Origin: Cellulomonas persica
GTDB taxonomy: Bacteria; Actinomycetota; Actinomycetes; Actinomycetales; Cellulomonadaceae
Assembly: GCF_007989825.1 (NCBI RefSeq)
Contig: NZ_BJUA01000020.1
Location: forward strand, 1 to 38,978
Length of the DNA stretch: 38,978 bases
Direction: 5' to 3'
Below are positions 29,965 to 37,554 of the stretch, one piece after another. Position 1 is the stretch's first letter. Each line of letters begins with the position of its first letter. Below the pieces are notes generated by a model that worked only from the letters and a program-made list of their open reading frames with translations, had not been told where the DNA came from and ran no database searches. Both the position numbers and the translations under genes were made by a program.

Positions 29965-31980
29965 CTACAGGGCGGCTGTACCGGCCGGCTCGACCGCGAC
30001 GCTCGTCGTCGTGAGGTCGCCGTACCCCTGCGCCTGCAGCGCGAACAGCCGCGCGTAGACACCGTCCGCCGCCACGAGGGTGGCGTGGTCGCCCTCCTCG
30101 CGGACCTCGCCGGCGTCCAGGACGACGATCCGGTCGGCGGACCGCAGCGCGCCGAGCCGGTGCGAGATCAGCAGCGCGGTCGTGCCGGCGCGCAGGTGCT
30201 GCAGGCTGCGGTGGATCTCGTGCTCGGCGGCCGCGTCGAGACCCGAGCTCGGCTCGTCGAGGACGAGCAGGTCGCTGCTGCCGAGGTAGGCCCGCGCGAG
30301 CGCGAGCCGCTGGCTCTGACCGCCGGACAGCGGAACCCCGGTCGCGTCGTGACCTGAGTCGTCGGACGGGTCGGGGCCCTCAGGGTCCGGCTCGAACCCG
30401 GTCATCTGCCGGGTCAGGAGCGTGTCGTAACCGCGCGGCAGGTCCCGCACCGCAGGGTCGATCCCGGCGAGGCGCGCCGCCTCGACCACCTGCGCGCGGT
30501 CACGCACCGCGTCCACCCGCCCGAGCGCGATGTTCTCGGCCGCCGTGAGGTCGTACGTCACGAAGTTCTGGAACACCGCGCCGAGCCTGGAGCGCAGCTG
30601 CTCCGGGTCGAGGTCGCGCAGGTCCACGCCGTCCCACAGGATGCGGCCACGCTCGGGGTCGTAGAACCGGCACAGCAGCTTGACCAGCGTGCTCTTGCCC
30701 GCGCCGTTGACCCCGACGAGACCCAGCGACGTGCCCGCGGGCAGCCACAGGTCGACGCCACGCAGGACCCAGTGCAGGTCGGGCGCGTACCGGAACCACA
30801 CGTCCTCGACGAGGATCCCGTCACGCAGCGGCGGCACGGGCGTCGGTGCAGCGGGCACCGGCAGGTCGCGGGGGGCGCGGAGCACCACGTCGAGGTGACC
30901 GAACAGCAGCAGGCTCTCGTGCGCCTGCGCGAGTGACTGGATGACGGCGCTCAGCGCGGCCTGCACCCCGGCGACGGCCGCGACGAACAGCGTCACGTCG
31001 CCGACCGTCAACCGGCCGGCCCGTGCGGCGAGCACCGCCCACACGAGCCCGGCTCCCGAGACGACCGCGGAGCACAGCCCGAGCGGCACCTGCAGGCGCA
31101 GGTCCTGCCGGTCGACGAGGCGGTCGGCCGCGTTCACCGCGCGCCGGTCGGCGAGGATCCGCCCCAGCAGGAACGGCCCGAAGCCGAACAGCCGGATCTC
31201 CTGCGCGGCCTGCGGGTCGGTGAGGTACGTGCCGTAGACGAACTCACGGCGCTGCGCGGGCGTGGTGCGCCACATGACGTCCGCGCGGCGGCGCGCCAGC
31301 ACCATCTCGACGACGAGCACCGGCACCGCGGCGAGCACCACGGCCGCGCCCATGACCCGGTTGATCGCGAGCAGCGACGCCAGGAACCCGACGATCGTCA
31401 GGGCACCTCCGAGCAGCCCGAACACCGTCTGCACGACCATGGTCGGGACGCCGTGCGACGACTGCTGCGCGAGCCGCAGCCGGTCGAGGAACCGCGGCGT
31501 CTCGAACCGCACGAGCCCCTGCAGGCGCCCGACGGCCCGGTAGAGCAGCTCGAGCGTGCGCACGCCGGCGGCCCGGTTGAGCTCGGCCCGCAGGTACTGC
31601 TGCACCTGCGGTGCCCACCCGGCCACGAGCCCGATCCCCGCGAGCGTCAGCGTCCACACCAGGAGGTCGCCGGTCGGGGCGCCCGCCTGCAGCCCGTCGA
31701 GCACGGCCTTCGTCGCCCACGCGACGAGCACCGGCAGCAGGGGCGTGCCGAGCGCGACGACGACGTACGTGGCCGTCACGCGCGGTGCTGCGTCCCACGC
31801 CAGCCGCAGCGCGCGCCCCGCGAGTCGCACGCTGCTCGTCGCCGACACCTGCTCGTCGGGACCCTCGCCGTCGGCATGCGGGCTGTCGGGATCCACGTCG
31901 TCGGGAGCCCGGTCGTCAGAAGCCCGGTCGTCGGGAAGCAGCTCGTCGGGACGCGGCGGGCCGGCGGCGCCGGACGTCAC
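29965..31980 (-). CDS. ABC exporter (fused membrane and ATPase domains), peptide-type
   Basis: 671 residues from GTG 31980, which overlaps the thioredoxin-like gene's TGA (GTGA). A long acidic disordered N-terminus (about residues 1-55) precedes six membrane helices of a type IV exporter. The ATPase has Walker A GVNGAGKSTL near residue 422, signature LSGGQSQR near 550, Walker B LLVLDEPSSGLD near 571 and switch ISHR near 603. An unusual acidic insert (EPDPEGPDPSDDSGHD) lies just before the signature. There is no C39 peptidase domain, in contrast with leader-cleaving peptide exporters, and the next gene is a leaderless peptide 72 bp downstream. It probably exports that peptide; drug or lipid export is the alternative. 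Confidence 0.88.
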   Translation of the reverse strand: MTSGAAGPPRPDELLPDDRASDDRAPDDVDPDSPHADGEGPDEQVSATSSVRLAGRALRLAWDAAPRVTATYVVVALGTPLLPVLVAWATKAVLDGLQAGAPTGDLLVWTLTLAGIGLVAGWAPQVQQYLRAELNRAAGVRTLELLYRAVGRLQGLVRFETPRFLDRLRLAQQSSHGVPTMVVQTVFGLLGGALTIVGFLASLLAINRVMGAAVVLAAVPVLVVEMVLARRRADVMWRTTPAQRREFVYGTYLTDPQAAQEIRLFGFGPFLLGRILADRRAVNAADRLVDRQDLRLQVPLGLCSAVVSGAGLVWAVLAARAGRLTVGDVTLFVAAVAGVQAALSAVIQSLAQAHESLLLFGHLDVVLRAPRDLPVPAAPTPVPPLRDGILVEDVWFRYAPDLHWVLRGVDLWLPAGTSLGLVGVNGAGKSTLVKLLCRFYDPERGRILWDGVDLRDLDPEQLRSRLGAVFQNFVTYDLTAAENIALGRVDAVRDRAQVVEAARLAGIDPAVRDLPRGYDTLLTRQMTGFEPDPEGPDPSDDSGHDATGVPLSGGQSQRLALARAYLGSSDLLVLDEPSSGLDAAAEHEIHRSLQHLRAGTTALLISHRLGALRSADRIVVLDAGEVREEGDHATLVAADGVYARLFALQAQGYGDLTTTSVAVEPAGTAAL

Positions 31981-32564
31981 GCCGAGGCCTCGACCTGCGC
32001 AGCGAGGAGGTCGGCGACGACGGCGAGGTCGACGGAGGGTCCCGCGAACTCGACCACCCGATCGGGCGAGACCCACCGGAACGTCGGGACGTACTGCAGG
32101 CCGAGCGCGCCGAACACGCTGCTCTCGGCCCGGGCGGGGACCACCCGGGCGATCTCCTGGAGCTGCGCAGCGAGCGCGGGCGGCACGGTGCCGTCGTCGA
32201 CGACCACGACGAGCACCTGGTCGCGGCCGCCGGGGACCACCGCCGCGGCGGACAGCAGCTCGGGCAGACGCTCCTGGCAGGGCGGGCAGTCAGGGCTGAC
32301 CGCGGCGACGAGCGTCCACCCGGACAGGTCGTCCCGCGTGAGCGTCTCGCCGTCGAGCGTCGTGGCGTCGAACTCGCCGACGGGCAGGCCCACCGGGTGC
32401 ATCCCCATCGCGGCGGGCGGTGCGGGGATCTCGGCGAGGCGCGCCTCGAGCCGGCCGATCGCCGCCTGGAGCTGGACGAGCACACGCGACTGGTTGAGCG
32501 TCACCCACAGCTGGACCAGCACGACGACGGCGAGCAGCAGGACGGCGGTGGCGAGGAAGGGCAC
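31977..32564 (-). CDS. Membrane-anchored TlpA-like thioredoxin-fold protein (CPPC)
   Basis: 195 residues from GTG 32564 with AGGAG 6 nt upstream. Residues 3-22 form an N-terminal membrane anchor. A short coiled region (LVQLQAAIGRLEARLAEI) leads into a thioredoxin fold facing the outside: VGEFDATTLDGETLTRDDLS, then LVAAVSPDCPPCQERLPEL with the active-site pair Cys93 and Cys96, and the cis-proline loop YVPTF at residue 160. A CPPC site is reminiscent of some TlpA-like proteins and can be reducing or oxidising. It probably sets the redox state of the secreted peptide's cysteines. The start is 9 bp after the MauE-like stop. Confidence 0.88.
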   Translation of the reverse strand: MPFLATAVLLLAVVVLVQLWVTLNQSRVLVQLQAAIGRLEARLAEIPAPPAAMGMHPVGLPVGEFDATTLDGETLTRDDLSGWTLVAAVSPDCPPCQERLPELLSAAAVVPGGRDQVLVVVVDDGTVPPALAAQLQEIARVVPARAESSVFGALGLQYVPTFRWVSPDRVVEFAGPSVDLAVVADLLAAQVEASA

Positions 32565-32573
32565 GGCGGGCTC

Positions 32574-33095
32574 CTAGGTACGGGCGCGCGGGAGCGCGAG
32601 GGCGGCGAGGTCGTCCAGGCGGATCACCAGGACGGCGAGGACGGTGGCCGCGACGAGCGCGAGGGCGACGGACTCGGCGTGCTGGGGCAGCGCCCCGGGT
32701 CCGGCGACAACGACCGCGCACGCGACCAGGAGCATCGCGTTGCGCGCGACGTGGCGACCTCCCAGCGCTGCGCCGTTGCCGCCGAAGCACCGGCAGGTCA
32801 GCCCCGTGCGACGGCGTGCCGACGTCACGATCACGACGACGAACGCCGCGAGCAGCAGCGCGGCGAGCCCGGCACCCAGCCGCACGGTCGTCGGGACGAC
32901 GAGCAGGACGGCGGCCGTGGCCTCGGCGGCGACCATGGCGCCGAGCACCGGCGAGACGACGCGCGCGGGCAGCAGGCGGGCCGTGCGGACCGAGGTGCGC
33001 AGCTCGTCGAACGGGCCGCTTCGCAGCTTGCTGGTCGAGGACACGGCGAAGACCAGGACCAGCAGGATGCGGCAGGCCAGGCTCAGCGTGTCCAC
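32574..33095 (-). CDS. MauE/DoxX-like redox-associated membrane protein
   Basis: 173 residues from GTG 33095 with GAGGAG 4-5 nt upstream. Four membrane helices: LACRILLVLVFAVSSTSKL, VLGAMVAAEATAAVLLVV, GLAALLLAAFVVVIV, then LLVACAVVVAGPGAL and a final ALALVAATVLAVLVI. The periplasmic-side motif TCRCFGG (Cys101 and Cys103) is the MauE signature. MauE-type proteins probably pass electrons or disulfides to a partner thioredoxin-fold protein, here the CPPC protein encoded next. It is the first gene of the operon, and the candidate regulator-binding repeats and a -10 hexamer lie upstream. Confidence 0.88.
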   Translation of the reverse strand: MDTLSLACRILLVLVFAVSSTSKLRSGPFDELRTSVRTARLLPARVVSPVLGAMVAAEATAAVLLVVPTTVRLGAGLAALLLAAFVVVIVTSARRRTGLTCRCFGGNGAALGGRHVARNAMLLVACAVVVAGPGALPQHAESVALALVAATVLAVLVIRLDDLAALALPRART

Positions 33096-33154
33096 GGCAC
33101 TCCTCGTCGTCGGCGGCCGCGGGTCCTCGGGACGCACGGCCTGCGGGCGTGGCG

Positions 33155-33160
33155 AGGCTA
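33155..33160 (-). promoter_or_regulatory. -10 hexamer TAGCCT of the peptide operon
   Basis: TAGCCT on the minus strand lies about 60 bp upstream of the mauE-like start codon. With a 17-bp spacer its -35 position would overlap the second of the 11-bp repeats. Confidence 0.5.
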
Positions 33161-33179
33161 GGTCGCGGTCAACCGGGCT

Positions 33180-33201
33180 CGATACAGCGCCGATACAGCG
33201 G
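33180..33201 (-). promoter_or_regulatory. Candidate SARP box (two direct repeats, 11-bp period)
   Basis: CGATACAGCGC at 33180-33190 is followed directly by CGATACAGCGG at 33191-33201, so the heptamer TGTATCG (minus strand) recurs exactly one helical turn apart. SARP/AfsR regulators bind heptameric direct repeats at 11-bp spacing overlapping the -35 region. The position and period fit that arrangement. Confidence 0.6.
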
Positions 33202-33309
33202 CGCACGCTCGTCGTCCGGACGGGGGGCGGGACGACGAGACCCCCCGCCGGGACGCCGCGACGCGCGAGCACGACGAGGCGGGGCGAGAGGCGACGGTCG
33301 GGCCGAAGG

Positions 33310-34209
33310 TCAGGCGGGGACCGGCTCGCGCGGGGCGTCGGCGGCGTCGAGGAGCTCGAGCAGCGCGAGCGCGGCGGGGCTCGCGGGGCTGGTGTGCACC
33401 GCGGAGACGACCCACTGCGGCTCGGACTCGGGCAGCATCCGCACGGTGACGAGGCGCGCGGCCTGGGGCTTGGCGGCGATGTGCTCGGGGACGAGCGCGA
33501 CGCCCATCCCCCGATCGACGAGCTCGAGCAGGGTGTGGATGTCGTCGACCGTGCAGCGCACGCGGCGGTGCACGCCGCGCGCCTCGAACGCGGCGTCGTT
33601 GAGGGAGCGCACGCCCCACGACGCGTGGAAGTCGACGAAGTCGGTGTCGGCGAGCTCGGTCCAGTCGAGCCGACCCGCGGTCGCGAGCGGGTGCTCGGGC
33701 GGGCACACCAGCACGACGGGCCGCCGACCGAGCACGGTGCGCGACGCGGCCCCGAGGTGGTCACCCGTCGCGACGAACGCGACGTCGAGGTCGCCCGTGC
33801 GCACCTGCGCCGCGAGCGCGTGCGAGCCGCCCTGCGTGAAGTCGATGTCGACCTGCGGGTAGCGGCGCTGCAGGCGGGACAGCAGGCTCGGCACGTCGAC
33901 GAGCCCGAGGCACTGCTCGGCGCCGACGCGCAGGCGCCCGGACAGCTCGCTCGTCGCGCGCACCACGGCGTCGCGCCCGGCGACGGCCTCGGCGAGCATC
34001 GCGCGGGCGTGCGGCAGGAGCGCGCGGCACGCGTCGGTCGGCTCGACGCGGCGGGTGGTGCGCAGGAACAGCGGTGCGTCGAGCTCGTCCTCGAGGCTGC
34101 GGATGGCGGCGGAGAGGCCGGACTGCGAGACGCCCGCGATCGCGGCGGCACGCGTGAAGTGCTGCTCGTCGGCGAGGGCGACGAGGTACTCCATCTGACG
34201 CAGGTCCAT
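33310..34209 (-). CDS. LysR-family transcriptional regulator
   Basis: 299 residues from ATG 34209. Residues 1-60 are the LysR winged helix-turn-helix (DLRQMEYLVALADEQHFTRA, then AAIAGVSQSGLSAAIRSLED and LGAPLFLR-like DAPLFLRTTR). Residues 90-295 are the two-lobed effector domain (SGRLRVGAEQCLGLVDVPSL, DLDVAFVATG, RGMGVALVPEHIAAK). The gene is divergent from the aldo-keto reductase at 34320, the typical LysR arrangement, so it probably controls that gene from the shared 110-bp region. The effector is unknown. Confidence 0.92.
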   Translation of the reverse strand: MDLRQMEYLVALADEQHFTRAAAIAGVSQSGLSAAIRSLEDELDAPLFLRTTRRVEPTDACRALLPHARAMLAEAVAGRDAVVRATSELSGRLRVGAEQCLGLVDVPSLLSRLQRRYPQVDIDFTQGGSHALAAQVRTGDLDVAFVATGDHLGAASRTVLGRRPVVLVCPPEHPLATAGRLDWTELADTDFVDFHASWGVRSLNDAAFEARGVHRRVRCTVDDIHTLLELVDRGMGVALVPEHIAAKPQAARLVTVRMLPESEPQWVVSAVHTSPASPAALALLELLDAADAPREPVPA

Positions 34210-34247
34210 TGATCGACTCCGGTGGTGAATGGCATCGCTGCTAGTTG

Positions 34248-34277
34248 TTGGACTTCTTGATCCAGCGTACCTACGGT
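34248..34277 (+). promoter_or_regulatory. SigA-type promoter of the aldo-keto reductase pair
   Basis: TTGGAC (34248-34253), an 18-bp spacer and TACGGT (34272-34277), about 40 bp upstream of the GTG at 34320. It lies inside the LysR/AKR divergent region, where a LysR protein would bind. Confidence 0.6.
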
Positions 34278-34319
34278 CGGAACAGCCCACCCGGACGCCA
34301 CGAGAGAAGTGAGACAGCC

Positions 34320-35180
34320 GTGCAGCAGCGCACCCTCGGTCCCCGCACCGTCTCGGCGATCGGCCTCGGCGGGATGCCCATGTCGATCGAGGGACGGCCC
34401 GACGAGGCCCGTTCCGTCGCGACGATCCACGCCGCGCTCGACGCGGGCGTCACGCTGATCGACACCGCCGACGCCTACCACCTGCACGCCGACGAGGTCG
34501 GGCACAACGAGGAGCTCATCGCCCGGGCGCTGCGCACGTACGGCGGCGACACGTCCGGCGTGCTCGTCGCGACGAAGGGCGGTCACCTGCGCCCGGGCGA
34601 CGGCTCGTGGACGCAGGACGGCCGGCCCGAGTACCTCAAGGAGGCCGCGAAGGCGTCCGCGAAGCGCCTCGGCGTCGAGGCGATCGGGCTGTACCAGTTC
34701 CACCGCCCCGACCCGGCCGTGCCGTACGCCGACTCGGTCGGTGCGATCCGCGACCTGCTCGACGAGGGCGTCATCGAGCTCGCGGGCATCTCCAACGCGG
34801 ACGTCGAGCAGATCGACCTCGCGAACGAGATCCTCGGCGGCCGGCTCGTCTCGGTGCAGAACCAGTTCTCGCCCGCCTTCCGCTCGTCGCAGGGCGAGCT
34901 CGAGCACTGCGCCGCGCTCGGCATCGCGTTCCTGCCGTGGAGCCCGCTGGGCGGCATCAGCCGCGCGCGCGAGGTCGGCGGCCGGCACGCGGTGTTCCAG
35001 GACGTCGCCGACGCGCACGGCGTGAGCCCGCAGCAGGTCACGCTCGCGTGGGAGCTCGCTCTCGCGCCCGTCGTGATCCCGATCCCCGGCTCGTCGCGGC
35101 CCGAGACCATCCAGGACTCGCTGCGCGCCGCCGAGCTGCAGCTGACCGACGACGAGGTCGCGGCCCTGTCCGCGCTCTGA
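34320..35180 (+). CDS. Aldo-keto reductase
   Basis: 286 residues from GTG 34320. This is a TIM-barrel NADPH oxidoreductase. The catalytic tetrad is visible: Asp and Tyr in DTADAYHLHADEVGHNEE, Lys in VLVATKGGHL and His in LYQFHRPDPAV. The cofactor-binding end is PVVIPIPGSSRPETIQDSL. Substrates of such enzymes are aldehydes or ketones and cannot be narrowed here. It is read divergently from LysR and is 19 bp from a second aldo-keto reductase, so it forms a two-gene operon with it. Confidence 0.92.
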   Translation: MQQRTLGPRTVSAIGLGGMPMSIEGRPDEARSVATIHAALDAGVTLIDTADAYHLHADEVGHNEELIARALRTYGGDTSGVLVATKGGHLRPGDGSWTQDGRPEYLKEAAKASAKRLGVEAIGLYQFHRPDPAVPYADSVGAIRDLLDEGVIELAGISNADVEQIDLANEILGGRLVSVQNQFSPAFRSSQGELEHCAALGIAFLPWSPLGGISRAREVGGRHAVFQDVADAHGVSPQQVTLAWELALAPVVIPIPGSSRPETIQDSLRAAELQLTDDEVAALSAL

Positions 35181-35199
35181 CACCCAGGAGCACCCACCC

Positions 35200-36135
35200 A
35201 TGAAGCGCTTCACCTTCGCCGGCACCGACGTCGAGGCACCCGAGGTCGTGCTCGGGCTCATGCGGATCGCCGACAAGTCCGACGACGAGGTCCGCGAGCT
35301 CGTCCGGACCGCGCGCGACGCGGGCATCGACTTCGTCGACCACGCCGACATCTACGGCGGCGACGTCCACGCGTGCGAGCGCAGGTTCGCCGAGGCGATG
35401 GCACTGACGCCGTCGCAGCGCGACGAGCTGACGATCCAGACCAAGGCGGGCATCGTCACCGACGGCCCGTACTTCGACTTCTCGTACGAGCACCTGATCG
35501 AGGCCGTCGAGGGCTCGCTGCGCGCGCTGGGCACGGACCGGATCGACATCCTGCTGCTGCACCGCCCCGACGCGCTCGTCGAGCCCGAGGAGGTCGCGCG
35601 CGCGTTCGACGAGCTCGAGGCCGCGGGCAAGGTCCGGCACTTCGGCGTCTCGAACCACACGCCGCGCCAGATCGACCTGCTGCGCACGCACGTGCGTCAG
35701 CCGCTCGTCGCGAACCAGGTCCAGCTCTCGATCACGCACTCGCCGCTCGTCGCGCAGGGCGTCGCGGCGAACATGCAGGGGCTCGAGCAGTCGGTCGTGC
35801 GCGACGGCGGCGGCCTGCTCGACTACTGCCGGCTGAACGACATCGCCATCCAGGCGTGGTCGCCGTTCCAGGCGGGCTTCTTCGACGGCGTGTTCCTCGA
35901 CCCGGAGCGCTACCCCGAGCTCAACGCCGTCATCGACCGGCTCGCGGCGCAGTACGACGTCGACCCGGTCGCGATCGCGACCGCGTGGATCACCCGGATC
36001 CCGGGCCGCACGCAGGTGGTCCTCGGCACGACGACGCCGGCGCGCGTCGCCGCGGCGGCCGCCGGCTCGGACCTGACGCTCACGCGCGCCGAGTGGTACG
36101 AGCTCCTGCGCGCCGCGGGCTACACCATCCCCTGA
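35200..36135 (+). CDS. Aldo-keto reductase, YdhF-like
   Basis: 311 residues from an ATG with AGGAG about 8 nt upstream. AKR barrel with Asp/Tyr in FVDHADIYGGDVHACERRFA, Lys in LTIQTKAGIV, His in DILLLHRPDALVEPEEVARA and a QAWSPFQAGFFDGVF segment. Residues match the YdhF-type subfamily of bacterial reductases more than the first gene does. It follows the first aldo-keto reductase by 19 bp and is probably co-transcribed. The two share only family-level similarity, so they are unlikely to be a recent duplication. Confidence 0.92.
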   Translation: MKRFTFAGTDVEAPEVVLGLMRIADKSDDEVRELVRTARDAGIDFVDHADIYGGDVHACERRFAEAMALTPSQRDELTIQTKAGIVTDGPYFDFSYEHLIEAVEGSLRALGTDRIDILLLHRPDALVEPEEVARAFDELEAAGKVRHFGVSNHTPRQIDLLRTHVRQPLVANQVQLSITHSPLVAQGVAANMQGLEQSVVRDGGGLLDYCRLNDIAIQAWSPFQAGFFDGVFLDPERYPELNAVIDRLAAQYDVDPVAIATAWITRIPGRTQVVLGTTTPARVAAAAAGSDLTLTRAEWYELLRAAGYTIP

Positions 36136-36147
36136 CCCCCGGCCCCC

Positions 36148-36210
36148 TCCGCGACCCAGCGCTTGCTCCGGCTCTCCCCCTGCGAGCCGGAGCAGGCGCT
36201 GGGTCGCGGA
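36148..36210. terminator. 27-bp stem hairpin between the reductase and serine hydrolase genes
   Basis: Left arm 36148-36174 and right arm 36184-36210 pair over 27 positions with one G-T wobble, loop 9 nt (TCCCCCTGC). This is far longer than the other terminators in the window. Part of the right arm recurs downstream of the next gene. Confidence 0.8.
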
Positions 36211-36229
36211 GGTTGTCGGTGGTCGGGCC

Positions 36230-36235
36230 TACGGT
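36230..36235 (+). promoter_or_regulatory. -10 hexamer TACGGT of the serine hydrolase gene
   Basis: TACGGT ends 6 nt before GTG 36242, and no ribosome binding site is present. This indicates a leaderless message. Confidence 0.5.
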
Positions 36236-36241
36236 CGCGTC

Positions 36242-37471
36242 GTGACCGAGCCCCGGACGTCGACCGTTCCCGCTGATCAAGCCGCCGTCGACCCGCTCGC
36301 TGCGGGTCGACCAGCGTCAGACGCGCACGCGTCGGGTCGGGTGGCGCGGGGCCTCGACGCCCGGGCTCTGGTCGCCGGCGTGCCGTCCGACCGCGCCGCG
36401 GTCGGGCTGAGCGTCGCCGTCGGCGGCAGCGGCCTCGCGCCCGACGCGTGCGCGACAGGTCAGGCCGACGTGCGCACGCATCGCCCGCTGCTGCCCGGCA
36501 CGCTGCTGCACGCGTGCTCGATGAGCAAGCTCGTCGCAGCCGTCACCGTGCTGCGGCTCGTCGAGCTCGGGACGCTCGACCTCGACACCGACGCCTCGCG
36601 GTACCTGGACGTCCCGCTGCTGCGAGCCGACGACGCGCACGACCGGCCGGTGACGCTCGCTCACCTGCTCTCGCACCAGGCCGGGCTCGTCGACCCGGAC
36701 GCCGCGGGCGAGCCGGTCGTGGCGGGCGCGTCGCCCGACCTGACCGCGCTCCTGAACGAAGGCGTGGTACCGGGCGCCGGGCCGGTCGCCGTCACCCGGC
36801 CCCCCGGGCAGGAGTTCGTCTACTCCGACGTGGGCTACTGGCTCGTCGAGCACGCCGTGACCCGCGCGACCGGTCGGCCGTACCCGGACGTCGTCGACGA
36901 CCTGGTGCTCGCACCCCTGGGCCTCACGGGTCCGACGCCCGTCCCGGCCGCGGAGTCCGCCCCGCTCGCGGGCACGCACGCGCCGACCGCCTGGGCGTAC
37001 GTGGACGCCGGGACGGGCGGACGCCTCGACCGCGTGGTCGACTCGGGCGCCGCGGTCGGGCACGGGACGGACGGGACCGCGCTGGACGACGAGCGCGCGG
37101 TGTACCGCGGGCTCGCGGCGGCCGGGCTCTGGGCGACACCGACAGCCCTCCTGCGCCTGCTGGTCGACCTCGTCGACTCGTGGCACGGCTCGTCGGACGG
37201 CGTGCTGACACCGGCGAGCGCGCGCACGCTGTGGTCCGCGCCCGGTCCGACGCGTCACGCGGCGCTCGGCGCGTTCCTGCTGCGCCACGGGACCGAGACG
37301 GTCGTCCAGACCCACGGATGGGGTGCGGGCTTCCAGGGGATCGCCCGCGCGCACCTCGACCGACGGTCGGCCGTCGTCGCGATGATGTGCTCCGACCCGG
37401 GCACGGACCAGGACGGGTCCGCGGTGGGCGCCGTCGCGGATGCGTGCACCGAGGCACCCGGGTCGTCGTAG
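36242..37471 (+). CDS. Beta-lactamase-family serine hydrolase
   Basis: 409 residues from GTG 36242. It belongs to the class C beta-lactamase/esterase fold. The nucleophile motif S-x-x-K is LLHACSMSKLVAAVTVLRL. The second motif is YSDVGYWLVEHAV (Tyr-Ser-Asp, where Tyr-x-Asn is more usual). The third is THGWGAGFQG in place of KTG. No signal peptide is seen, so it is probably a cytoplasmic esterase, amidase or D-peptidase rather than a resistance enzyme. It is a single gene between two copies of a palindromic repeat, divergent from nothing obvious in function. Confidence 0.85.
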   Translation: MTEPRTSTVPADQAAVDPLAAGRPASDAHASGRVARGLDARALVAGVPSDRAAVGLSVAVGGSGLAPDACATGQADVRTHRPLLPGTLLHACSMSKLVAAVTVLRLVELGTLDLDTDASRYLDVPLLRADDAHDRPVTLAHLLSHQAGLVDPDAAGEPVVAGASPDLTALLNEGVVPGAGPVAVTRPPGQEFVYSDVGYWLVEHAVTRATGRPYPDVVDDLVLAPLGLTGPTPVPAAESAPLAGTHAPTAWAYVDAGTGGRLDRVVDSGAAVGHGTDGTALDDERAVYRGLAAAGLWATPTALLRLLVDLVDSWHGSSDGVLTPASARTLWSAPGPTRHAALGAFLLRHGTETVVQTHGWGAGFQGIARAHLDRRSAVVAMMCSDPGTDQDGSAVGAVADACTEAPGSS

Positions 37472-37510
37472 ATCGGCACGGTCCCACGCGTGCCCGTCCG
37501 AGCCGGCGTC

Positions 37511-37554
37511 CGCTCCGGCTCAGGCGCGCGAGAGCCGCAGCAGGCGCTGGGTCG
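37511..37554. repeat. Degenerate copy of the 36148-36210 palindrome
   Basis: CGCTCCGGCTC (37511-37521) followed by GAGCCGCAGCAGGCGCTGGG (37532-37551) repeats part of the left arm and most of the right arm of the large hairpin. It ends one base before the RidA stop, so it may also help terminate convergent transcripts. Confidence 0.55.
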
